This document shows, piece after piece, positions 1 through 5,640 of a stretch of DNA of 7,461 nucleotides. Every line of letters starts with the position of its first letter. Within the stretch, counting starts at the first letter, position 1. Made by a program: the position numbers and the translations under genes. This DNA comes from an uncultured Ruminococcus sp. (lineage in GTDB: Bacteria; Bacillota; Clostridia; Oscillospirales; Acutalibacteraceae): assembly GCA_902773045.1 (NCBI GenBank), contig CACYDE010000026.1, positions 1 through 7,461 of the forward strand, given 5' to 3'. Under the pieces are notes generated by a model. The model was not told the origin of the DNA. It was given only the letters and a program-made list of their open reading frames with translations, and did no database searches.

Positions 1-434
1 GTTTCCTCTGTAAAGAACAGGTCAGGTCTGTCAAGAGGCAGATCTCCGTAAACTTCATCTGTGGATACCTGATGATATCTATGAATACCGTACTTACGGC
101 AAGCGTCCATCAGCACTTCTGTACCGATGATATTTGTCTGAAGGAAAATCTCAGGATTCTCAATTGAACGGTCAACATGGCTTTCTGCCGCAAAGTTGAC
201 GACGATATCCGGATGCTCTTCCTCGAAAAGCTTCTCAACAGCCTCTCTGTCACATATATCAGCCTTTACAAATCTGAAATTCGGCTTGTCCATAACTGAC
301 TTAAGAGTTGAAAGATTACCTGCATATGTAAGCTTATCAAGACAGATAATTCTGTAGTCGGGATGCTCTTTCAGCATATGAAAAACAAAGTTTGATCCGA
401 TAAATCCTGCTCCGCCTGTTACAATTATTGTCAT
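1..434 (-). CDS. rmlB: dTDP-glucose 4,6-dehydratase RmlB, N-terminal part (cut by window edge)
   Basis: This gene encodes the enzyme that converts dTDP-glucose to dTDP-4-keto-6-deoxyglucose in the cytosol, using bound NAD. The first 144 codons are visible and the frame is open to base 1. The N-terminus is a Rossmann NAD-binding segment, with TGGAGFIGS at residues 6-14 and the family motif DKLTYAGN at 33-40. FAAESHVDRSI lies at 81-91. The catalytic T-D-E triad sits in QVSTDEVYGDL (residues 122-132, triad at about 125-127). The YxxxK dehydrogenase pair falls beyond the edge. The ATG at 434 is four bases after the rmlA stop, and an AGAAAGGAA ribosome binding site lies inside the rmlA tail. Full-length relatives are about 330-350 residues, so more than half is missing. 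The triad and the neighbouring rmlA separate it from UDP-sugar epimerases. In this operon its product probably feeds the 3-amino sugar branch. Confidence 0.95.
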   Translation of the reverse strand, partial: MTIIVTGGAGFIGSNFVFHMLKEHPDYRIICLDKLTYAGNLSTLKSVMDKPNFRFVKADICDREAVEKLFEEEHPDIVVNFAAESHVDRSIENPEIFLQTNIIGTEVLMDACRKYGIHRYHQVSTDEVYGDLPLDRPDLFFTEE

Positions 435-438
435 TTTA

Positions 439-1338
439 TTATTCCTTTCTTATGCAACTTTTGTATTTTCCTTCTACAACTGATTTCAGATGATCTCCAT
501 ACGGAGATTTTCCGTATTTTGCCGCAGATTCAAGTAATTTACTGCTTGATATCCATCCGTATCTGAATGCAATTTCTTCAGGTGCGGATATTTTTACTCC
601 CTGACGTTTTTCTATCATCCTTACAAAATCAGCAGCATCCAACAGGCTATCCATTGTACCCGTGTCTAACCATGCAAAGCCTCTTCCTAATAATTCAGCA
701 CTTAACTTTTTTTCCTGAAGATATATTTCGTTTAATGATGTTATCTCTAATTCGCCACGAGCAGACGGGACAACCTTCTTTGCATTTGCTGATACTCCTG
801 ACGGATAGAAATATAACCCCGTTGCAGCATAGTTGCTTTTGGGATTTTCAGGCTTTTCTTCTATTGACACAACTTCACCGTTATCATCAAATTCCACAAT
901 TCCAAATCTATTCGGATCATTAACATAGTACCCGAATACAGTAGCAATTCCATCATGTGCTTTACGAACAGCTGAATTTAAAAGCTTTGAAAAACCACTG
1001 CCATAAAAAATATTATCTCCAAGAATCATTGCACACGGATCGTTCTGAATAAAATCCTCACCAATCAGAAACGCTTGTGCCAAACCATCAGGAGATGACT
1101 GAACTTTATAAGAGAGATTAATTCCGAAACTGCTTCCATCTCCCAGCAGTTCTTCAAATCTTGACGTATCTTCCGGTGTGGATATTATCAAAATATCTCT
1201 TATTCCTGCCAACATCAGTGTTGAAAGTGGATAATATATCATCGGTTTATCGTAAACTGGAAGAAGCTGTTTTGATGTCACTTTAGTTAAAGGGTAAAGA
1301 CGAGTTCCGGAACCACCAGCAAGTATTATTCCTTTCAT
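439..1338 (-). CDS. rmlA: glucose-1-phosphate thymidylyltransferase RmlA
   Basis: The enzyme joins dTTP and glucose-1-phosphate to give dTDP-glucose and pyrophosphate, the first step of dTDP-deoxysugar synthesis, in the cytosol. The protein is 299 residues, the usual RmlA size. The nucleotide-binding signature GGSGTRLYPLT is at residues 8-18, followed by KQLLPVYDKPMIYYPLS from 23. Further RmlA motifs are DGLAQAF (84-90), the metal-binding LGDNIFYG (106-113), the EKP motif at 161-163, RGELEITSLN (194-203) and WLDTGT (223-228). The ATG at 1338 is preferred over an in-frame TTG at 1353: GGGAG lies eight bases before the ATG, it overlaps the TTG itself, and MKGIILAGG is the standard family N-terminus. 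The gene begins four bases after the stop of the GNAT-ketoisomerase gene and ends four bases before rmlB, so translation is probably coupled. No rmlC or rmlD lies in the window. Confidence 0.97.
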   Translation of the reverse strand: MKGIILAGGSGTRLYPLTKVTSKQLLPVYDKPMIYYPLSTLMLAGIRDILIISTPEDTSRFEELLGDGSSFGINLSYKVQSSPDGLAQAFLIGEDFIQNDPCAMILGDNIFYGSGFSKLLNSAVRKAHDGIATVFGYYVNDPNRFGIVEFDDNGEVVSIEEKPENPKSNYAATGLYFYPSGVSANAKKVVPSARGELEITSLNEIYLQEKKLSAELLGRGFAWLDTGTMDSLLDAADFVRMIEKRQGVKISAPEEIAFRYGWISSSKLLESAAKYGKSPYGDHLKSVVEGKYKSCIRKE

Positions 1339-1342
1339 TTTC

Positions 1343-2257
1343 TCATCTCCCAATGCATTTTACAAAATAATCATAATCCCTGACATAGTCTTCTTTATTA
1401 TAATAATCGGAAGCTGCAACACAGAGCACAGAGTCTTTTTGTAACCAAAGCATTTCTCTCCATGTGAATTGATCAATAATAACTCCTATTGAAGGGTCAG
1501 AAAGTTCTATTTCCTCTCTTCCGTTTTTATTTTCCAGAATAAGTTGTATTCTTCCATACGGACAAAACAGCAACTGTTTTAACTCCTTATGTGCGTGGAA
1601 TCCACGCCTTACACCTTCAGGGACTTTAGAAATATAATATATTCTCTTAATTTCAAAAGGAATATCATTTTTTGACTCAAAAAATGATAATTCTCCGGAA
1701 TTTACTGCTGGTATGGTTTTAATACGGATTACTTTGCATCCCGCAACAGTATCCCTGCTGTTAAAATCATCACCTTTTAGAACTGAATACCATTTCAAAT
1801 TACCAACATCAGCATAACGCTCTTTGACACTATTGGGAATATCAACCGCTTCATGAAAATTATGCTTATCATAAAATCTGACTGCACGTTCGTTTAATCT
1901 TGAAACACACCAGTATACATGCTCAAGAGCATATTCATTGAAAGCTTTTTCAATAATACTTTCCATTCCAAACCAAGAATAGCCTTTTCCCATTGCTTCA
2001 GCTCTTACAGTAATTGCAAATTCAGCAGAACCATTTTCAATATGTTTCAAACTGACTGTTCCCATATATTCATCTGTATCAGAAGCAATTGCAAGATGAA
2101 CATTATTCATGTCGTTCCAGCTTGATTCAATAAAACGCTCGCAATCTTCAATTGTTTTTGACGAAAAGTCTGTATGTAGTTTTTCTACAACGCTTTCATC
2201 GTGCATCCATTCAAGCATCAATTGAGCATCTTTTAATTCGAGTTTTCTTATATTCAT
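1343..2257 (-). CDS. fused GNAT N-acetyltransferase and dTDP-4-keto-6-deoxyhexose 3,4-ketoisomerase
   Basis: This 304-residue protein has two domains. Residues 1 to about 163 resemble a RimJ/RimL-type GNAT acetyltransferase: the acetyl-CoA binding loop is RAEAMGKGYS (85-94), and NERAVRFYDKHNF (122-134) is the usual late GNAT motif. Residues about 175-304 are a cupin of the FdtA/QdtA (WxcM C-terminal) family, with RRGFHAHKELKQ at 218-229 carrying the family HAH pair, FTWREM at 264-269 and ASDYYNKEDYVRDYDYF at 282-298. The cupin should move the keto group from C4 to C3 of dTDP-4-keto-6-deoxyglucose. The GNAT domain probably acetylates the 3-amino group after transamination. The substrate of the GNAT domain is inferred from context. 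Whether the sugar is of the Fuc3N or Qui3N type cannot be told by eye. The start is nine bases after the aminotransferase stop, with AAGGTG five bases upstream. An 11-base inverted repeat lies just after the domain junction. Confidence 0.9.
   Translation of the reverse strand: MNIRKLELKDAQLMLEWMHDESVVEKLHTDFSSKTIEDCERFIESSWNDMNNVHLAIASDTDEYMGTVSLKHIENGSAEFAITVRAEAMGKGYSWFGMESIIEKAFNEYALEHVYWCVSRLNERAVRFYDKHNFHEAVDIPNSVKERYADVGNLKWYSVLKGDDFNSRDTVAGCKVIRIKTIPAVNSGELSFFESKNDIPFEIKRIYYISKVPEGVRRGFHAHKELKQLLFCPYGRIQLILENKNGREEIELSDPSIGVIIDQFTWREMLWLQKDSVLCVAASDYYNKEDYVRDYDYFVKCIGR
1663..1689. repeat. perfect 11-base inverted repeat inside the ketoisomerase coding region
   Basis: Two perfectly complementary 11-base arms (1663-1673 and 1679-1689, TATCATTTTTT and AAAAAATGATA on the plus strand) flank a five-base loop. 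They lie in the coding region at about residues 190-198, at the beginning of the cupin domain. In the transcript they could fold into an AU-rich hairpin with six-base A and U runs. Only two G-C pairs can form if the arm ends pair fully, so the stem is weak, and the local sequence is very AT-rich. A chance origin is possible and no function is assigned. Confidence 0.6.
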
Positions 2258-2260
2258 AAT

Positions 2261-2268
2261 ATCACCTT
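2261..2268 (-). promoter_or_regulatory. ribosome binding site of the GNAT-ketoisomerase gene, overlapping the previous stop
   Basis: AAGGTGAT reads on the minus strand just before the ATG at 2257. The AAGGTG core is five bases from the start codon and overlaps the TAA stop of the aminotransferase gene. This arrangement fits translational coupling of the two sugar genes. Confidence 0.75.
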
Positions 2269-3361
2269 AATACCCGTTAATGACATCTATGACATATTGT
2301 ATTTCTTCATCGGTCATTCCATAATACATAGGAATACTCAACTCTGTTTTGCTTATTTCTTCAGCAATCGGAAAATCTCCCTCTTTATACCCCAGATCTT
2401 TATAGCACTCCTGTAAATGCATAGGTATTGGATAATGCTTATTTGTTCCGATGCCTTTATCATTGAGATATCTTTCAAGCTCACTTCTATCCGTACATCT
2501 GATTCCGAAAATATGCCATACAGGAACCATGTATTTTTCTACAGTTGGAAGGATAATCTTCGGATTGTGTATCTCATTCAGATAACAATCTGCAATTCTT
2601 CGTCTTTCTTCATTTATTTTATCCATGTGCGGCAGTTTGGCTGACAAAAATGCTGCCTGTAATTCATCAAGCCTGCTATTGTTACCCCTATAAATATGAT
2701 GATATTTATAATCCGAACCATAATTGCCTAAGGCACGTACCTTATCAGCGAGCTCCTTATTATTCGTAACCAATGCACCTGCATCACCTAATGCTCCAAG
2801 GTTTTTGCCTGGATAAAAACTGAATCCGGCAGCATCACCAAATGAGCCTACTCTATGACCTTTATATGTCGCCCCGTGTGCTTGAGCACAATCTTCAACT
2901 ACAAACAGATCATATCTTTTTGCAATTTCCATGATTTTATCCATATCACACGCCTGTCCGTAAAGATGTACGGGCATAATTGCTTTTGTTTTATCTGTAA
3001 TTGCAGATTCTATTCGCTCTGGATCAATATTGAATGTCTCAATCTTAGGCTCTACAAATACAGGTTTTGCTCCAACATATGTCACAGCAAGTGCAGTAGC
3101 AATATATGTATTTGAAGGTACAATAACTTCATCACCTTCACTGATACCTAAAGCTTTAAGTGCAAGCATTAGTGCGTCAAGACCGTTTCCACAGCCTACA
3201 CAATACTTTACACCACAATACGCAGCAAAAACCTTTTCAAAAGCTTCATCCTCGGTGCCTTCTATATACCATGAACGAGCAAATACCCGATCAAAAGCAT
3301 TTCTAAGTTCAATATTTAATTCTTTTTCCAACGGTTTAAAGCTTACAAAAGGAACTTTCAT
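2267..3361 (-). CDS. fdtB: DegT/DnrJ/EryC1/StrS-family sugar 3-aminotransferase (FdtB-like)
   Basis: This is a PLP-dependent aminotransferase of 364 residues that should convert dTDP-3-keto-6-deoxyhexose to the 3-amino sugar, with glutamate as the likely amino donor. The catalytic lysine is K186 in FYPGKNLGALGDAG. The PLP-ring aspartate is D157 and the following Q160 lies in VVEDCAQAHGA, both typical of the sugar aminotransferase family. IVPSNTYIATALA at 80-92 and the GNGLDAL loop at 59-65 also match. FdtB and QdtB enzymes of this length sit beside FdtA/QdtA ketoisomerases, and here the ketoisomerase fusion is the very next gene. The ATG at 3361 has GGGAGG seven bases upstream, which supports the start. 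The gap from the decarboxylase gene is 21 bases, the largest in the window and the joint between the phosphonate and sugar halves. The exact sugar is inferred; a 4-aminotransferase is a less likely alternative. Confidence 0.9.
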   Translation of the reverse strand: MKVPFVSFKPLEKELNIELRNAFDRVFARSWYIEGTEDEAFEKVFAAYCGVKYCVGCGNGLDALMLALKALGISEGDEVIVPSNTYIATALAVTYVGAKPVFVEPKIETFNIDPERIESAITDKTKAIMPVHLYGQACDMDKIMEIAKRYDLFVVEDCAQAHGATYKGHRVGSFGDAAGFSFYPGKNLGALGDAGALVTNNKELADKVRALGNYGSDYKYHHIYRGNNSRLDELQAAFLSAKLPHMDKINEERRRIADCYLNEIHNPKIILPTVEKYMVPVWHIFGIRCTDRSELERYLNDKGIGTNKHYPIPMHLQECYKDLGYKEGDFPIAEEISKTELSIPMYYGMTDEEIQYVIDVINGY

Positions 3362-3368
3362 ATTAATT

Positions 3369-3374
3369 CCTCCC
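3369..3374 (-). promoter_or_regulatory. strong ribosome binding site of the sugar aminotransferase gene
   Basis: GGGAGG on the minus strand ends seven bases before the ATG at 3361. It is the strongest site in the window and lies in the 21-base gap between the phosphonate and sugar genes. The gap is too short to hold a full promoter or a terminator of its own. Confidence 0.8.
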
Positions 3375-3382
3375 AGGAAATA

Positions 3383-4510
3383 TTAATCAATAATAGACGC
3401 AAGATATCCCATAAACCTTTCCTTATTTTCCAGTGCAGTTGTCGTAGGTCTTCCAAGATCATCTCTCGCACCTATAGAACACTTTACTTCGATAAGGCTG
3501 AGTTCGTTTCTGCCTTTAGCTGTTTCAAGTTCTCTGTCAAGATCGTCAAAGCTGTCAACACAAACAGCATTCGGATAACCGCAGGCTTTTGCTATTGCAA
3601 CAAGGTCAATATGTGCAGCAACCGTAGGCATACCGCCCACTGTTTCATGTGCACCATTGTTGATTACAACATGAATCATATTCTTGGGCTTGTTGGCACC
3701 AAGAACAGCCATTGAACCCATGTGCATAAGAACAGCACCGTCACCGTCAACGCACCATATTTTTGTATTAGGCTTATTGAGTGCAACACCGAGAGCAATA
3801 GACGAGCTGTGTCCCATTGAGCCGACTGTAAGGAAGTCATATTTGTGGCTCTGACCGTTAGCTACTCTTGTTTCAAACAGTTCACGGCTTGCCTTTCCTG
3901 TGGTGGATACTATCGGATCTTCACCGCTTACCTTGACAATATGCTGAATGATCTCCTCACGCACCATTGTATTATCATTCTTGTATTCGACCTTGCCGTC
4001 ATATGAAAGAGCACCCTTGCCAATGACAAAGGCAACATCCTTGCCTTTTGCAAGAATATCCCTGAACTCGACCATTTCATCGGAAACTTCCTCGTCAGTT
4101 GTGTCCTTATTGATGATAAATGTTTTGATATCCATATCCTCAAGGAGCCTAACAGTAACTTCACCCTGATATATATGCTGCGGTTCATCATGGATACCGG
4201 GCTGACCTCTCCAACCAACAATAAATACCATCGGGATAGCATATACCTTATCATTCAGAAGAGAAGCGACAGGATTGATGATGTTTCCCTCACCCGAATT
4301 CTGCATATATACGACCGGAACTTTATTTGTTGCAAGATGATATCCTGCTGCAAGAGCTGTACAGTTACCCTCGTTTGCAGCAATAATATGATGTTCCGGA
4401 TCAATACCGTAGGTGTTCATTAGATAATTACAAAGAGCTTTGAGCTGACTGTCAGGAACACCGGCATAAAAATCTGAACCGATTATTTCTACAAGTTTTT
4501 CAACTTTCAT
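3383..4510 (-). CDS. aepY: phosphonopyruvate decarboxylase (Ppd/AepY, Fom2-like)
   Basis: This thiamine-diphosphate enzyme decarboxylates phosphonopyruvate to phosphonoacetaldehyde, the irreversible step that pulls the unfavourable PEP mutase reaction forward. The protein is 375 residues, normal for the family. The early segment has the AGVPDSQLK motif (16-24) and the cofactor-activating glutamate E47 in AANEGNC. YMQNSGEGNIINP at 68-80 and GQPGIHDEPQH at 102-112 are characteristic of phosphonopyruvate and sulfopyruvate decarboxylases. The TPP and Mg binding motif runs from CVDGDGAVLM (253-262) to INNGAHET (283-290). An upstream in-frame extension to 4576 is rejected: the ATG at 4510 has AAAGGAAG seven bases before it, and MKVEKLVEIIGSDFYAGVPDS is the expected N-terminus. 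It starts four bases after the reductase stop. A sulfopyruvate decarboxylase would look similar, but the adjacent PEP mutase settles the assignment. Confidence 0.95.
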   Translation of the reverse strand: MKVEKLVEIIGSDFYAGVPDSQLKALCNYLMNTYGIDPEHHIIAANEGNCTALAAGYHLATNKVPVVYMQNSGEGNIINPVASLLNDKVYAIPMVFIVGWRGQPGIHDEPQHIYQGEVTVRLLEDMDIKTFIINKDTTDEEVSDEMVEFRDILAKGKDVAFVIGKGALSYDGKVEYKNDNTMVREEIIQHIVKVSGEDPIVSTTGKASRELFETRVANGQSHKYDFLTVGSMGHSSSIALGVALNKPNTKIWCVDGDGAVLMHMGSMAVLGANKPKNMIHVVINNGAHETVGGMPTVAAHIDLVAIAKACGYPNAVCVDSFDDLDRELETAKGRNELSLIEVKCSIGARDDLGRPTTTALENKERFMGYLASIID

Positions 4511-4514
4511 TTTG

Positions 4515-5639
4515 TTACTTCCTTTCGGATAATATCTTATGATAAAGCACATCAATATCATCAATTTCAAGACCAATGGGATTATTTTTCAGCCTTGTCG
4601 GATTTACTGAATTCTTGAGTATTTCAAAATCTTTATCTTTCGCCTGTGGAACAGAGAGATTAAGACTATAAAATATTACATTGAATTTGAGGCAAGCATC
4701 ATCGGTGTTCGTACAACCCATAGCACTTGCAATTTCAACAAATATATTTTTGAGAAAATCTTCGCCCCTGGAGTCAATACATTTATTTGTATTATCGACC
4801 ATAAATGGAAATAGCTTTGATACACAAAGTGCTGCTGCGTGACCGTGTGCAATACCATAAAGGCTTGTCAGCTTATAACACATAGCATGACCTGCTGTTG
4901 TCTGGGTGATATTGATAGCTTTTCCTGCAATATTGGCAGCTTTCAGCATTTCAGCGTTTCCACTTTCTTCATTTGCAAGGTAAGCGTCCTTGTTTCTCAT
5001 TATCATCTGAACAGCTGTCTTCGAATACTTCCTGCTTTCTTCTGTGGAATTGACAGACCAGAAGGATTCTATCGCATGGCAGAGTGCATCAAGCATGGTT
5101 GACTTCTTCTGATATTCAGGAAGTGTTTTTAGCACAGACGAATCCATCAGAACAACCGAAGGAATACAGCTTACATGAGTAACTGACTGTTTTTCTCCGC
5201 CATAGTAAATAACCGCATATCGTGTTGCCTCAGAGCCTGTACCGGCGGTTGTTGGAACAGCAAGAAGCAGAATGTCATTCGGAACTATCTTCTGATTCAG
5301 ATAGTTTTCATGGCTATCCATATTTGAATAGAGCTTAATGCACTTTGCAACATCCATTGCACTGCCGCCTCCGACAGCTATTATCATCTCGCAGCTCTTC
5401 TCGTGAAACAGCTGTACCCCCTCAACGACTGATTCGTAAAGGGGATTTGGCTTGAAATTGCTGAAACGGGTAAGCTTAACATTCAATCTATCTTCAAGGA
5501 TATCAAAATAATTCTTGATATTAAGAAACTTAAGCGACTCATCACATACAAGCATAATGCTTTTACAGCCTGAATCCTTTATGTATTTATCAAGCTCGGC
5601 ATAATTATTTTCAGCCGAAATAATTCTTTGTTCTGACAT
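4515..5639 (-). CDS. iron-containing alcohol dehydrogenase, probable phosphonoacetaldehyde reductase (PhpC/FomC-like)
   Basis: This 374-residue group III (iron-type) alcohol dehydrogenase probably reduces phosphonoacetaldehyde to 2-hydroxyethylphosphonate with NAD(P)H. The dinucleotide-binding loop GGGSAMDVAK is at 90-99, and TTAGTGSEAT at 130-139 is the second family signature. The four expected metal ligands are D184 and H188 (DALCHAIES), H251 (TAGHAMCY) and H265 (GIAHGHA), all intact. KPNPLYES at 63-70 is also typical. Family membership is clear; the substrate is inferred from its position between the PEP mutase and phosphonopyruvate decarboxylase genes, as in the phosphinothricin and fosfomycin clusters. 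The ATG at 5639 is chosen because GGAGG lies nine bases upstream and it is separated from the previous stop by one base. An in-frame ATG at 5648 directly abuts GGAGG, and the open frame to 5699 lies inside the upstream gene. Confidence 0.9.
   Translation of the reverse strand: MSEQRIISAENNYAELDKYIKDSGCKSIMLVCDESLKFLNIKNYFDILEDRLNVKLTRFSNFKPNPLYESVVEGVQLFHEKSCEMIIAVGGGSAMDVAKCIKLYSNMDSHENYLNQKIVPNDILLLAVPTTAGTGSEATRYAVIYYGGEKQSVTHVSCIPSVVLMDSSVLKTLPEYQKKSTMLDALCHAIESFWSVNSTEESRKYSKTAVQMIMRNKDAYLANEESGNAEMLKAANIAGKAINITQTTAGHAMCYKLTSLYGIAHGHAAALCVSKLFPFMVDNTNKCIDSRGEDFLKNIFVEIASAMGCTNTDDACLKFNVIFYSLNLSVPQAKDKDFEILKNSVNPTRLKNNPIGLEIDDIDVLYHKILSERK
4518..4525 (-). promoter_or_regulatory. ribosome binding site that sets the phosphonopyruvate decarboxylase start
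   Basis: AAAGGAAG on the minus strand ends seven bases before the ATG at 4510 and lies within the last codons of the reductase gene. It favours the ATG at 4510 over the in-frame upstream starts, which would overlap the reductase. Confidence 0.75.
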
Positions 5640-5640
5640 A

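Noticed and set aside
567..923. 118-codon open frame on the plus strand
   Set aside because: It is antisense to rmlA, which is complete and well conserved; the translation shows no domain.
1..1338. dTDP-rhamnose synthesis as the purpose of rmlA and rmlB
   Set aside because: No rmlC or rmlD is in the window, while a ketoisomerase, aminotransferase and acetyltransferase that use the same dTDP-4-keto intermediate are adjacent. Rhamnose genes beyond base 1 cannot be excluded.
2267..3361. The aminotransferase as a 2-aminoethylphosphonate transaminase
   Set aside because: Its lysine motif (K186 in FYPGKNLGALGDAG) and the 157-163 region are those of DegT-family sugar aminotransferases, not of PhnW-type enzymes, and a ketoisomerase follows. 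The aldehyde already has a reductase in the operon.
3362..3382. A promoter or terminator at the joint between the phosphonate and sugar genes
   Set aside because: The gap is only 21 bases, mostly occupied by the ribosome binding site. No hairpin with a U run and no -35/-10 pair is apparent.
3030..3386. 118-codon open frame on the plus strand
   Set aside because: It is opposite the aminotransferase gene, which has all its PLP motifs. No family resemblance and no fitting place in the operon.
3928..4254. 108-codon open frame on the minus strand
   Set aside because: It is an alternative frame inside the phosphonopyruvate decarboxylase gene and shows no recognisable domain.
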